Source: Nostoc favosum CHAB5714
GTDB lineage: Bacteria > Cyanobacteriota > Cyanobacteriia > Cyanobacteriales > Nostocaceae
Reading direction: 5' to 3'
DNA length: 64,000 nt
NCBI RefSeq assembly: GCF_020829495.1
Contig: NZ_JAIVFQ010000014.1
Span: forward strand, 19,619-83,618
In this document: positions 1 through 8,811 of the stretch, piece by piece
Layout: the number at the start of each line of letters is the position of its first letter
Position numbering within the stretch: the first letter of the stretch is position 1
Notes under the pieces: model-generated
The model's database searches: none
Seen by the model: the letters and a program-made list of their open reading frames with translations, nothing else
What the model was told of the DNA's origin: nothing
Program-made: the position numbers and the translations under genes

Positions 1-1
1 T

Positions 2-484
2 CCACTATTCCGTAAGTTTGAAAGTTGGTGTCAGGATGAAAATCGACATGGAGATTTTTTCAAAGCACTGCTGCGATCGCAACCTCAACTATGGAACAAT
101 TGGAGAGCTAGATTATGGGTGCGTTTCTTTTTGCTGAGTGTTTTTGCGACTCACACATTGACCGTATTTGAACGCGCCACGTTTTATCAATCCATTGGGA
201 TAGATCCGCGCGAATATAATACTAGAGTCATTCAAGAGACGAATAACACTGCCGCGCGGGCATTTCCTCTGATTTTGAATACAAATCATCCAGAGTTCTT
301 CCGGCGGTTGGAAAAGTGTTCTGACCTCAATTTGAAACTAGCAGAGATTAATAACAGCAATCGCTCACCAGTTGTCAAATTCTGCCAAAAATTACCCTTG
401 ATAGCTTCCATTGTTGGGCATCTATTGCAGACTTTCCTAATTAAACCCGTTGATGCTGAATCATTGAGAGGGACAGTTCATTAA
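2..484 (+). CDS. acsF: Mg-protoporphyrin IX monomethyl ester oxidative cyclase, C-terminal part (5' end outside window)
   Basis: The reading frame is open from base 2, so the gene starts upstream of the window; only about 160 C-terminal residues are present. The family makes the isocyclic ring of chlorophyll, using O2 and a diiron centre. The segment carries the family signature WCQDENRHGDFF near its start (E and H of the second diiron-ligand motif), then RFFLLSVFAT, the FYQSIGIDPREYN stretch and the C-terminal KLP..LIKP end, in the right order and spacing for AcsF. A GTG at 119 is internal, not a start. The sequence is more divergent than the usual AcsF in the last 60 residues, so it may be a second, condition-specific paralogue. 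The assignment rests on remembered motifs. Confidence 0.85.
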   Translation, partial: PLFRKFESWCQDENRHGDFFKALLRSQPQLWNNWRARLWVRFFLLSVFATHTLTVFERATFYQSIGIDPREYNTRVIQETNNTAARAFPLILNTNHPEFFRRLEKCSDLNLKLAEINNSNRSPVVKFCQKLPLIASIVGHLLQTFLIKPVDAESLRGTVH

Positions 485-574
485 CTAGTAACTGCATACA
501 TTAACTGAATCTACAAGTCTTCTTTGGGAATCTCTTCACTCGAATTCTATAAGTTATATCTTGCACTTGCCTCC

Positions 575-792
575 TTTCCCGCCAGAGAATGAATTCTCTG
601 GCTAATAGCGCAAGTCCACTCAAGTGGACTCAATCCTTATTCAGCCTTCTTTAGAAGATAGCCCCAGAATTCATGATAGTGCTGGCGAATTTGTAGGGAA
701 TCTAACCCATCAGCCCCATCTTAATTTCTTTAATTTCAGTGCGTTTAAACGCACTTTAGCTATTAGCCCGCAATTTATTGCAGGGCGGGAAA
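575..792. repeat. Large palindromic dispersed element, copy 1
   Basis: Bounded by TTTCCCGCC and GGCGGGAAA in inverted orientation. Inside are nested palindromes: AGAGAATGAATTCTCT, AGTCCACTCAAGTGGACT and AGTGCGTTTAAACGCACT, each linked by TAATAGC/CTATTAGC motifs. The same architecture recurs at 11261-11383. This copy is longer by about 95 bp in its middle. A 63-codon open frame across it is a by-product of the repeat. The rest of 485-979 holds no gene I can support. Confidence 0.75.
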
Positions 793-979
793 GCAACGCA
801 AAACCAAGATTTTAGGGATGGGGAGTTTAACCCCTCGCAAATTGACCAACAGTATCATTCATGCTGAGGCGGTTGTTGTGGCTGGTACAAGTTCTGAGAC
901 AACTAATTGCATACTTTTCACAGCTACATATTTTAATACCAATTCTCTCTAAATTTTGAGTAGACGCCCCCTGCCCCCT

Positions 980-1945
980 TCAATTTTGTAGAACCTGTGC
1001 GATCGCCTGAGAAATCGGTAAGCCAGGACAGCGTTCTAACCAGAAAAACTCGCCAACTGGGTTAACCTCAAGAAATACATGACGACCATCAGGAGTCAAA
1101 ATAATATCAATAGCTCCGTAGTTCAAACCAAATTCTGCCATGAGTTTGAGCAGTTTCTCTTCGACATCTTCTGGCAGAGTGTATGGTTCCCAAGCGTCGA
1201 GTAAGGCAATTCCCTGTTTGCGCCAATCGTAACGCGCCTGATTCAAAGCTTGAGAATCAACCGCCGCCGTCAGCACACGTTTGCCTACAATAATTGTCCG
1301 CAATTCTAATGCCTTGGGGATTTTTTCTTGAAATGTCATTGGGCAGAAACGTAATCCATCGAGGTTGTCCAGATCCTCAAATGAAATTGGATTCGTAAAC
1401 ACAACTTTTTCTCGTCCTTGTTCATCGTAAATAGCGAAGGAAGAGAGCATCTTTGTAATCATTCCCTCCTTACACTCTTGGGCAAATTGCTTTACTGCCA
1501 CTGAATTGTTTGTAGTCAGAGTGCGTGGCGTATCTAGACCAATCTCTCGTGCTATTCGTAATTGCAGTTGCTTATTTTCGGCTCGGCGAATATTTGGCAG
1601 AGGGTCGAGATGGAAGCCTTTAATACTGGCAATCATTCCCTCAATTGTGACGCGAGATTCTTTGAGTGAGGCTTGTCTGAGTTGCTTGTCCATCGAGTCG
1701 GGAATTCTTGACCCAATTGCGATGCGGCGATACCAAACTGCTGACACTTCACTCAAATCTAATGTCTGGTCTTCAACGCTTAGAGTAACTCGCTCACTTT
1801 TAGCATAGTAAACATCTAAGGTGATTTCTGTGGGAAATCGGTCTGTGTCAAAACGAAATGCTTTCCCTCCTTGGGCTTCAATTGCCTGAATAACTAGAGG
1901 AATACTTTCGTTGTCTTGGCTGTGAGTAATGATTAAAACAGTCAC
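980..1945 (-). CDS. mdnC: Microviridin ester-forming ATP-grasp ligase (MdnC/MvdD type)
   Basis: A 321-residue ATP-grasp enzyme that in known microviridin pathways forms the two omega-ester bonds between Thr/Ser hydroxyls and Asp/Glu side chains of the precursor core. Readable family signatures are the N-terminal VLIITHSQDNESIPLVIQAI, FRFDTDRFPTE, AVWYRRI, NKQLQLRIAREIGL (hinge), KMLSSFAIYDE, FCPMTFQEKIPKALELR and the C-terminal metal/ATP site YGAIDIILTPDGRHVFLEVNP. The NESIPLVI and FFWLE details match the MdnC rather than the MdnB branch. It is the last gene of the minus-strand mdnA-mdnB-mdnC series, 77 bp after mdnB. No mdnD acetyltransferase or mdnE transporter is adjacent. Certain as a graspetide ligase, slightly less so for ester versus amide role. 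Confidence 0.9.
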   Translation of the reverse strand: MTVLIITHSQDNESIPLVIQAIEAQGGKAFRFDTDRFPTEITLDVYYAKSERVTLSVEDQTLDLSEVSAVWYRRIAIGSRIPDSMDKQLRQASLKESRVTIEGMIASIKGFHLDPLPNIRRAENKQLQLRIAREIGLDTPRTLTTNNSVAVKQFAQECKEGMITKMLSSFAIYDEQGREKVVFTNPISFEDLDNLDGLRFCPMTFQEKIPKALELRTIIVGKRVLTAAVDSQALNQARYDWRKQGIALLDAWEPYTLPEDVEEKLLKLMAEFGLNYGAIDIILTPDGRHVFLEVNPVGEFFWLERCPGLPISQAIAQVLQN

Positions 1946-2022
1946 GTCGCTTCGCTCCGAATTAAAAATTAAAAATTAACAAGTTCCTAAATTTATAAAA
2001 GCTGTCAGTTGGTTGTGAATTT

Positions 2023-3027
2023 TTAAGTAAGAGCATTTTGCTTAGGGCTTGTTGAAAGTAGTGCATCTGCGATCGCATCTGCGATCGGGTATTCCAAATC
2101 TCTTTCCAGCATCCCCCACTCTCCTGTAGGATTAATTTCTAAAAAAACGTATTCCCCTGATGGCGTTTTGATGAAGTCAAATGCTCCAAAAATCAGTCCA
2201 AACCTTGCCATAAAAGCATCCAGGCAACGGATTAGTTTATCAGGTAATTGATATGGTTGCCAGGTAAGAGCCTCTTTTGTTCCATGTCGCCAATCTTGGG
2301 TGGATGCTGCATACTCAGAGGCATCCAGTGCGCCGACAAAGAGATTACCATTCACATACACTGCGCGTAGTTCTAGCTGTTTGGGGATTTGTTCTTGAAA
2401 CACAACTGGACAATAGCGCAGTGTTTCAGCATCAAGTAAGTCTTCTTCTTTAACGGCGCTGGTATACATGAAAAAAGAGGAGGCTTGCATCCCATAAGAA
2501 AGAGGTCTGAGTAGCTTGGCAACCATTTTTCCTTTAACTTCCCCAAAAAACTCTCGTGCTTGTTGAGGATTGTTGGTGACGATAGTCCGAGGTATGACAA
2601 GACCAACTTCCGATGCAATTCTCAGTTGGCGTAGCTTATTTTCAGATGCACTGATCCGTTGTAAATCATCCACCCAGGTAGCTCCCCTCAGACTGTCCCA
2701 AAAGCCATCTAAGACTGCGAGTGATTCACTAGAACAGGCTGCTTGGAATTGTGGAGCTAATTCTTTACCTAAATCAGGTTGCCAGATCCGTCGCATCCAT
2801 ACTGCTTGAACTTGCTCGGTGTTTAGGCAGCAAGTGCCATATTCCAGTTTATGATTGCTCCCAGAGTTACTGAAATTCGCCTCGATTTGTACTCTCATCG
2901 GAAACTTATCAGTATCAAGGCGAAATGGCTGTGCGCCTCGTTTTGATACAGCTTCTACAACTTTATCGATTGTAAAGTAATCACCACTATGGGTGATTAA
3001 TAAAACCACATCACGGTCAATGTGCAT
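2023..3027 (-). CDS. mdnB: Microviridin amide-forming ATP-grasp ligase (MdnB/MvdC type)
   Basis: A 334-residue ATP-grasp paralogue of the downstream gene. In known pathways this branch closes the lactam between a core Lys and an acidic side chain after the esters are made. Visible motifs: VVLLITHSGDYFTIDKVVEAV, FRLDTDKFPM, AVWMRRIW, NKLRQLRIASEVGL, KLLRPLSYGM, CPVVFQEQIPKQLELRAVYV and the C-terminal FGAFDFIKTPSGEYVFLEINPTGEW. ATG start at 3027. It lies 159 bp downstream of the precursor gene and is co-directional with mdnC, so one transcript is likely. Confidence 0.9.
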   Translation of the reverse strand: MHIDRDVVLLITHSGDYFTIDKVVEAVSKRGAQPFRLDTDKFPMRVQIEANFSNSGSNHKLEYGTCCLNTEQVQAVWMRRIWQPDLGKELAPQFQAACSSESLAVLDGFWDSLRGATWVDDLQRISASENKLRQLRIASEVGLVIPRTIVTNNPQQAREFFGEVKGKMVAKLLRPLSYGMQASSFFMYTSAVKEEDLLDAETLRYCPVVFQEQIPKQLELRAVYVNGNLFVGALDASEYAASTQDWRHGTKEALTWQPYQLPDKLIRCLDAFMARFGLIFGAFDFIKTPSGEYVFLEINPTGEWGMLERDLEYPIADAIADALLSTSPKQNALT

Positions 3028-3186
3028 AAAATATCTTTATTAGATTCTTGTATTATCAACTATTAAAAAAATGAACTTAGTTTTAATGGGAAGCCAACCC
3101 CTAAATGGAGTTGGCAAAGCTAACAGTCTTTTTATTCTAAGAATATTGTTCAAAACTGCATCTTTGGTGTACTCAAAAGTATGCAG

Positions 3187-3474
3187 TTATTCTATTGCCA
3201 CCACATGATCATCGCCGTCTGAAGGGTACTTCTGAGTAACAGCGTATTCATCACTATCAGAGGGAGCCTTTTTCGTTACTCCATCTTCTTGATCGGATGG
3301 AAACTTCAGAGTTTGGACTAATTCATCTTTCTCCTTCTTGGTTACACCACAACTTCCACCGCTAATCGTTTCTGATTCTTTATCAGATAGGTCTTCAAAG
3401 CTTTGCCCTTCTAAAAATCTGGCAAAGAAGGGTACTGCTTGTGAATTCAGTTCTTCTGGTTTGTTTTCAGACAT
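3187..3474 (-). CDS. mdnA: Multi-core microviridin precursor peptide
   Basis: A 95-residue precursor. The ATG at 3474 is chosen because TAGGAG lies about 6 nt upstream; a longer frame from 3504 lacks such a site. Residues 15-21 are PFFARFL, the leader helix that microviridin ligases bind. A Gly-Gly (39-40) follows. The rest holds three copies of the microviridin core consensus T-x-K-x-P-S-D-x-(D/E)-(D/E): residues 55-64 (TLKFPSDQED), 67-76 (TKKAPSDSDE) and 80-89 (TQKYPSDGDD). A fourth, degenerate TKKEKDE lies at 45-51. Most described microviridin precursors carry one core. Each core should yield a caged peptide with two esters and one amide. The first two cores replace the usual Tyr (KYPSD) by Phe and Ala. 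Confidence 0.92.
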   Translation of the reverse strand: MSENKPEELNSQAVPFFARFLEGQSFEDLSDKESETISGGSCGVTKKEKDELVQTLKFPSDQEDGVTKKAPSDSDEYAVTQKYPSDGDDHVVAIE

Positions 3475-4249
3475 AATTTCTCCTACGGTTAAGTAAAGAT
3501 ACATATATACTCAAATCAATGATACTACATAGAATTTCATCTCTGTAAGCACAAACTTCATTTGTAATTATTTGTAATATTTATGTGAATATAGTGACTT
3601 TATTGTTCCCTTTATGGATAATTAATACCAAAATTTCAAGCTAATAAACTTTGTAATTTAAAATTTTCAAAGTTGTGAAAGCCATAGCCTAATTTTTTAA
3701 TTAGCTTGAATTTATTATTAATTCCTTCGTAAGGATTCAGGTCATTCATCCCTGGTAGGTTAATCATTTGCTCTACGGGAAATCTTATCACTAGCATCGT
3801 GAAACCTAAATTTTTATATTTTAATTACAGATCAAACATTCTTACTCCAGTCTGAAAAAACTAAAAATATTTACTACGTAAGACTTTGACGCGATTATGA
3901 GATGATTTTATTCCATAAATTCAAGAATTTTTCTCTTTTTTACATAAAGGGAGCGATAGAACAGATTTAACTTAATCTTATCCTTATTTTTATTTGTTCT
4001 TAGTTGTCTCAATACTTTTAATGGAATATATTTTATTTGATAAGTATTAAATCTTCTATAAAAACCCGATTTAATTTTTGAAAAGCTTTACCACTGGTAG
4101 CCTTGAGTGTTATCAATCAGAGCTTCAGCAAATATACTTAAAAATATTAATACCGAACTCTTAAGTAGTTGTATGTGATATTGTCAAAGCAGGTTTAAGG
4201 ATTCAGTCTGACCGTTTGGTATTGTACTAACTAAACCAGGATAAACTCT
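3475..4249. other. AT-rich divergent intergenic region between mdnA and the SGNH chimera
   Basis: 775 bp with no open frame I can support and no recognised repeat. It must hold the promoters of the microviridin operon (leftward) and of the 747-aa protein (rightward). The ribosome-binding site of mdnA (TAGGAG, minus strand) is at its left edge; an AGGA about 10 nt before the ATG at 4250 serves the right-hand gene. Confidence 0.6.
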
Positions 4250-6493
4250 ATGTATCGATTCCAGATCAGTGCATACACACAAACGGGTGAATCCATCGGT
4301 CTTGTCGGTTCGACTCCAGAGTTGGGACTGTGGGACATCATGAAATGTGTCCGCCTGCGTACAAGTGGCGATCGCTATCCTTTATGGTGGACAGATGAAA
4401 TTGACATTCAGCAGCCTTTATCGGGCGATGGACAGAGAGTCGAATATAAGTACATACGTCTCGATGCAAACGGTAATGCCCGATGGGAGAGCTTACTAGA
4501 TACAAATCGCTGGATTCCCATTGATCCTAACGATTATTCCAGCACAATTATTGTGGATGATGGCGCATTCGGTTATTTACAACCTTACCCCTTTGGACAC
4601 CTTGAGGAGCCTGCTGTCAAAATGCCCGTGGAGGAAGGGGCTGAAAGGCTCAAAATTGTAGTAATTGGCAGTTCCGTCGCATTAGGTCATAAAGCCTGGT
4701 TTTTGAAAGGTTGGGTTTGGCTGTTGGCAGAGGCTTTGCAGCAAAAATATGGGCATCAACTCGTGAATGTGTCGGAAGTGGGGGCGAATGTCAGCAGAAC
4801 GATCGCTCGATTTGGCTCAGTTGTCACCCCAGAACAACCGGATATCGTAATCATTGCCCTGTCTCTGGGCAACGAAGGGTTAGCCTACTGTCCCCCTCAC
4901 GAACGGCGAGCAGTACAGCGACGGTTTGAAAGTGGCTTGCAGCAGCTTGTAAAAATGACGCGCGACATCGGAGCAATTCCAATTCTGGGCGGTGTCTATC
5001 CCAATGGCGACTATTCCCAGGAACATTACTGGCTGATCCGAGACACACACAACCGAATGCTAAGTTGGGGCGTGACTGTACTAGATTGGTTGGCAACTGT
5101 GGATGATGGGCAAGGACGATGGAAAGCGGGGATATCGTTTGACCCGGCTCACCCGAACACTATTGGTCACAGCCTCATGTATCAGCAGATCGACCAGCAC
5201 CTCTTCGACATCGACAAAGACGAATTAGCAAAAGAAAAACAACGCTTCCGGCAACCAAACGAATTCCCCATCTACTTTGATAATGGGGGCTTTCATATCT
5301 CTGTCTGTATCGAAGAGAAGCGTTTACGGATCATTAACCCATCACAATACAGCTATACCATCGCTTCCTATTGGCAGGAACTACAAACTGCACTGCAAAG
5401 TAAGGCTGGATTGATACCGGGTATCTACATTGCGAAAGATACTCAACCAGGGACGCTCCCCTTCTTTGCTGTAGAGGATGGCGCGATCGCAACTACAATA
5501 AACATTCCCCCTGGTGCTGACCTAGAATATAGCGCTGCCTTCAATCTCTTTTCGCCGAACAACGTTTTATTCTATGACGGGCATCTGGGGATTTTGCAAG
5601 CGGACGAACGCCACCTCTGGGTAATCAACGAATCAGACAACGAGTACAATATCCAGCCAATGTGGACGGAGGTTTGCAACGCACTTAGAGCTATGCCATC
5701 GGGTATCTATGAAGATCCGCTTCATCCCGACGCCCCCTTTCGCACGATGATGATTGGCAAGGATGGGCTAGAAAGCCGGGTGAAAGCATCACCGAAGTCT
5801 GCGGTGCTGTTCCAATACAAATGCAAATTATCAGATATCAGCCGTGTGGCAATTCTTTCCCTTGGCGATCGCTGTGCCGTCCGCATGATGCTATATAAGA
5901 TGGAGTATGATGGCCCCGCCTTTCCCTTTGATTTGACGCGCACCACTAATATTGCAGATGTTGCGGATGCGATCGAAAACGGTTTTGATGATATGTGGAA
6001 TCCAGCCTTTCTGCACTACAGTCCCGATGCAGGCAGAATTTACCACAGTAAGTGGTCAGGTTTATCCTTTGCCCATGAAGTCGAGGAGACAGACGACCCA
6101 ACGAGCGATATGTCTCCCGTCCATGAACGGATGCGCGTTCGGTACACGGCACGGTCTGAAAGGTTTTGGTACGCACTGCGGCAATGCGATAAAGTGCTTT
6201 TTGTTCGCACAGGAATTAGCGATCGCGGTGGTGTGATAGATTTAGTCAACAAGCTACAAAAACAATGCCAGGCGAAACCATTTCATCTCTTGCTTCTTTC
6301 TCCCCAAAGCGATGATGAGTTTTTAGACCTTCCCAATGTGCTGCACTACAATGTCGAGTTTAATCCCGATCGCATGTATGACGATTTGGGACATTGGATG
6401 TACTGCACAGAGGTGATGCGAAGAATTCTGGAATCTCTTGGGGTTTCTAGTAAAAACCTCTTTTGGTGTCCACCCAAAATACCGAAGGGGTGA
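4250..6493 (+). CDS. Multidomain protein: CBM20-like, SGNH/GDSL hydrolase, duplicated unknown domain, DUF1796-like papain fold
   Basis: 747 residues. Residues 1-105 read like a starch-binding CBM20 module (GSTPELGLWD, W-rich, VEYKYIRLD, WE). Residues 133-325 are an SGNH hydrolase: VVIGSSVALGH with Ser141 or 142, Gly178, Asn208 in LSLGNEG, and the DPAHPN Asp298/His301 pair. Residues 340-395 and 440-490 look like two copies of one small domain (F/YDxG.., ending LIPGIY and AMPSGIY). Residues 530-740 resemble DUF1796 (AILSLGDRCAV with Cys542, then PFDLTRT and a His in SFAHE). I know no precedent for this order. It is divergent from the microviridin operon and ends 14 bp before a tandem array. Function unknown; carbohydrate deacylation is a guess. 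Confidence 0.75.
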   Translation: MYRFQISAYTQTGESIGLVGSTPELGLWDIMKCVRLRTSGDRYPLWWTDEIDIQQPLSGDGQRVEYKYIRLDANGNARWESLLDTNRWIPIDPNDYSSTIIVDDGAFGYLQPYPFGHLEEPAVKMPVEEGAERLKIVVIGSSVALGHKAWFLKGWVWLLAEALQQKYGHQLVNVSEVGANVSRTIARFGSVVTPEQPDIVIIALSLGNEGLAYCPPHERRAVQRRFESGLQQLVKMTRDIGAIPILGGVYPNGDYSQEHYWLIRDTHNRMLSWGVTVLDWLATVDDGQGRWKAGISFDPAHPNTIGHSLMYQQIDQHLFDIDKDELAKEKQRFRQPNEFPIYFDNGGFHISVCIEEKRLRIINPSQYSYTIASYWQELQTALQSKAGLIPGIYIAKDTQPGTLPFFAVEDGAIATTINIPPGADLEYSAAFNLFSPNNVLFYDGHLGILQADERHLWVINESDNEYNIQPMWTEVCNALRAMPSGIYEDPLHPDAPFRTMMIGKDGLESRVKASPKSAVLFQYKCKLSDISRVAILSLGDRCAVRMMLYKMEYDGPAFPFDLTRTTNIADVADAIENGFDDMWNPAFLHYSPDAGRIYHSKWSGLSFAHEVEETDDPTSDMSPVHERMRVRYTARSERFWYALRQCDKVLFVRTGISDRGGVIDLVNKLQKQCQAKPFHLLLLSPQSDDEFLDLPNVLHYNVEFNPDRMYDDLGHWMYCTEVMRRILESLGVSSKNLFWCPPKIPKG

Positions 6494-6507
6494 GAAATTA
6501 GGTAGGG

Positions 6508-6633
6508 GCGCTCGCATTTGGTATTTCGGCGCTCGCATTTGGTATTTCGGCGCTCGCATTTGTTATTTCGGCGCTCGCATTTGTTATTTCGGCGAACTCA
6601 TTTGTTATTTCGGCGAACTCATTTGCTATTTCG
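6508..6633. repeat. Tandem array, 21-bp period, 6 copies (family A)
   Basis: Six units of GCGCTCGCATTTGGTATTTC+G. Later units change to TTTGTTATTTCG, and the last two to GCGAACTCATTTG. Starts 14 bp after the stop of the SGNH chimera. The unit matches the arrays at 63811-64000 (same strand) and 41431-41682 (opposite strand). Confidence 0.95.
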
Positions 6634-6659
6634 GCGACTGGGTTGTTTGAGTTTTTCAA

Positions 6660-7190
6660 CTTACCGTGAGTTGGTTATAACGCAATACAGTTCAGTTAAG
6701 CATTTCTTCCTTCTCTTTGCGTCCTTTGCGTCCTTTGCGGTTCGTTAAAAAAATTGACTTTGACAAAGAGTTTTAGCCTTAAGTGAACCGTATTGGGTTA
6801 TAACGCAATACGCTTGGGTTAAGGCTAGGACTCTTTTTTTTAACGAACCACAGAGGCGCAGAGGACACAGAGAGAAGAGAGAAGAGAGAGAAGAGAGAGA
6901 AGGAAAAATTGCTTAACTGAACTGTATTGGGTTATAACGCAATACGCTTGGGTTAGCGTCAAAAACCATAAACTGCGTAGGTTGGGTTGAGGAACGTAGA
7001 CCCGAAGGGGCTTCCCGCAGGGTAACCCAAGCGTATTGCAATACTGCGTAGGTTTTGCCTAAAAAAGAAAAATGCGTAGGTTGAGTTGAGGAACGAAACC
7101 CAACATTTTGTGGGGTTTGTTGGGTAACGCATTGCCAAAACCTACGCAGTATTGAAGCGTATTGGGTTATAACGGTGAAGTTTAATTGCT
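6660..7190. repeat. Dense cluster of dispersed repeats
   Basis: Repeated GGGTTATAACGCAATACGCT blocks occur at about 6677, 6797, 6930 and 7160. Inverted pairs of TTTGCGGTTCGTTAAAAAAA and AACGAACCACAGAGGCGCAG flank 6720-6870. Palindromic AACCCAACAT/ATGTTGGG-type and GCGTAGGTT units follow to 7150. The same CGAACCACAGAG unit recurs near 12585, and its complement near 53150. No gene is supported here; short open frames are made by the repeats. Confidence 0.75.
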
Positions 7191-7198
7191 GCCATTCC

Positions 7199-8677
7199 TC
7201 AATAGCCCAATGGATGGCGGAAATCACCAACCACTTTGTCAAGTTCTTGAGCGATCGCCAACAACTCCATCTCGCGCCATCGTTTGCCAACAATTTGCAT
7301 CCCAATCGGTAAGTCATTGTGAGTTTGCCCAATAGGAATTACCACCGCAGGATGACCACTGAGATTAAATGGTATGGTGTAAGCTCCATTTGCCACCAGA
7401 TGAGGATAGGATTTGCCCTCAATATCAATGGCGCTCCAAGCCGGACGATGGGTAAATGCAGGAGTTGCTGTCACAGGAGTGAGCCATACATCCCACCCTT
7501 CTAAAGCTTCATCGATTTGAGTAATGAAGCGATCGCGCTCGGTGAGTGTCTCGAAATATCCTCTTAGACTGGGATTCAAAAGTTCTGGGAGAAAGCTGTT
7601 GAAATTCCCCAATTTTCGGAGTTTTTTGTCGCCTTGAGTTGCCGTGCGAAAGAGTAACTCTAAAGTGCGTTTCACATTATAGCGATCTTTGGGTTGGGCG
7701 TAGTTGTTGATGTATGCTTCCATCCGCCCGTAGAGGTTCCACACTGTGGATAAATCAAAGTCTTTGGGAAGCCAGCGTTCAACATGAGTACCTGCTTGAG
7801 CAAGTTTTTGCACAACTGTCTGTACTGCGGCTCGAATTTGGGCAGCCACGGGAACCTCCACCCATTCATCAATCCAAGCAATTTTAAGATCCTGCAAAGA
7901 CTTGCCAGATGGAGTATCAAGGGGAAGCGGTGGCACATCTGGGCGACGCAAATCTGCACCAGCGATTAGTGAAAAACAAAGGCGAATATCTTCGAGCGAT
8001 CGCGCAAAACAGCCAATAGTCAACATTTGTCGCAAACATAGCGGCATTCCCGGTACTTCAGGAATACTTCCGGCAGTGGAAATACGGCGATCTGTTGGCT
8101 TTAAACCATACACACCACAGAAAGTTGCAGGTTGGCGCACGGAACCCGCAATATCGTTGCCTATATCTAATGGTGAAAGTCCGGCTGCAACCGCAGCAGC
8201 ACTGCCTCCAGAACTGCCGCCTGCTGTGTAGTCAAGATTCCAGGGATTATTTACCCGTGGAAACAGAGAATTTGTACTTTGAAAATCACCAGCCAGTTCT
8301 GCCATGTTCGTTTTGCCAAGGATAACGGCTCCTGCTGCCCGTAGCCTTGCAACAACGGTGGCATCCTGTTGAGGAATGTAGTCTTTGAGAGGAATGTAAC
8401 CTGCTGTGGTACGGAGTCCTACTGTTTCAAAAATGTCTTTGATCGTCACAGGAACACCGTGCAGAGCGCCCCAGTGTTCTCCTCTAGCTAGGGCTTCATC
8501 CGCAAGCTTTGCTCTGGTACGAGCATTGTCTTCGTCTAATGTGCAAATTGCATTCAACTTTGAGTTGTGCTTAAAAATCTGCGCCAGGTAAGCATCAAAC
8601 ACTTCGATAGCAGAGACATGGCGAGCGCAAATCATCTGAGCAAGTTGATGAGCGGGTAGAAAAACTAAGTCACTCAT
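7199..8677 (-). CDS. Amidase (amidase-signature family)
   Basis: 492 residues, full family length; hydrolyses an amide to acid plus ammonia or amine, substrate unknown. The Ser-cisSer-Lys triad is readable: Lys80 in HGVPVTIKD, the Gly/Ser-rich TAGGSSGGSAAAVAAGL (151-167) holding the cis-Ser, and nucleophile Ser179 in GNDIAGSVRQPA. ATG at 8677. It is not next to gatB or gatC, and the C-terminal PIGMQIVGKRW signature is that of stand-alone amidases rather than GatA. Isolated between a repeat cluster and the pentapeptide gene. Confidence 0.9.
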   Translation of the reverse strand: MSDLVFLPAHQLAQMICARHVSAIEVFDAYLAQIFKHNSKLNAICTLDEDNARTRAKLADEALARGEHWGALHGVPVTIKDIFETVGLRTTAGYIPLKDYIPQQDATVVARLRAAGAVILGKTNMAELAGDFQSTNSLFPRVNNPWNLDYTAGGSSGGSAAAVAAGLSPLDIGNDIAGSVRQPATFCGVYGLKPTDRRISTAGSIPEVPGMPLCLRQMLTIGCFARSLEDIRLCFSLIAGADLRRPDVPPLPLDTPSGKSLQDLKIAWIDEWVEVPVAAQIRAAVQTVVQKLAQAGTHVERWLPKDFDLSTVWNLYGRMEAYINNYAQPKDRYNVKRTLELLFRTATQGDKKLRKLGNFNSFLPELLNPSLRGYFETLTERDRFITQIDEALEGWDVWLTPVTATPAFTHRPAWSAIDIEGKSYPHLVANGAYTIPFNLSGHPAVVIPIGQTHNDLPIGMQIVGKRWREMELLAIAQELDKVVGDFRHPLGY

Positions 8678-8811
8678 AGGTCGATTTCACCTCATTTGTC
8701 GGACTCCCAGGCTTGATCAAGTTAATTATATTTATTTAAATTGAAGAATTTGCACAGTTTAAAACTTCAGGTCTAATTGGGCGTTGACGATGCTATCGGT
8801 AAAGCGATAAA

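Noticed and set aside
624..815. 63-codon ORF
   Set aside because: Lies within the palindromic repeat; composition follows the repeat.
980..3504. Lanthipeptide or generic ATP-grasp (RimK) cluster
   Set aside because: PFFARFL leader and TxKxPSD cores specify microviridin-type graspetides; no LanC/LanM motifs.
6438..6748. Two overlapping ORFs of RRSHLLF / GARIWYF repeats
   Set aside because: Frames opened by the 21-bp array after the SGNH gene.
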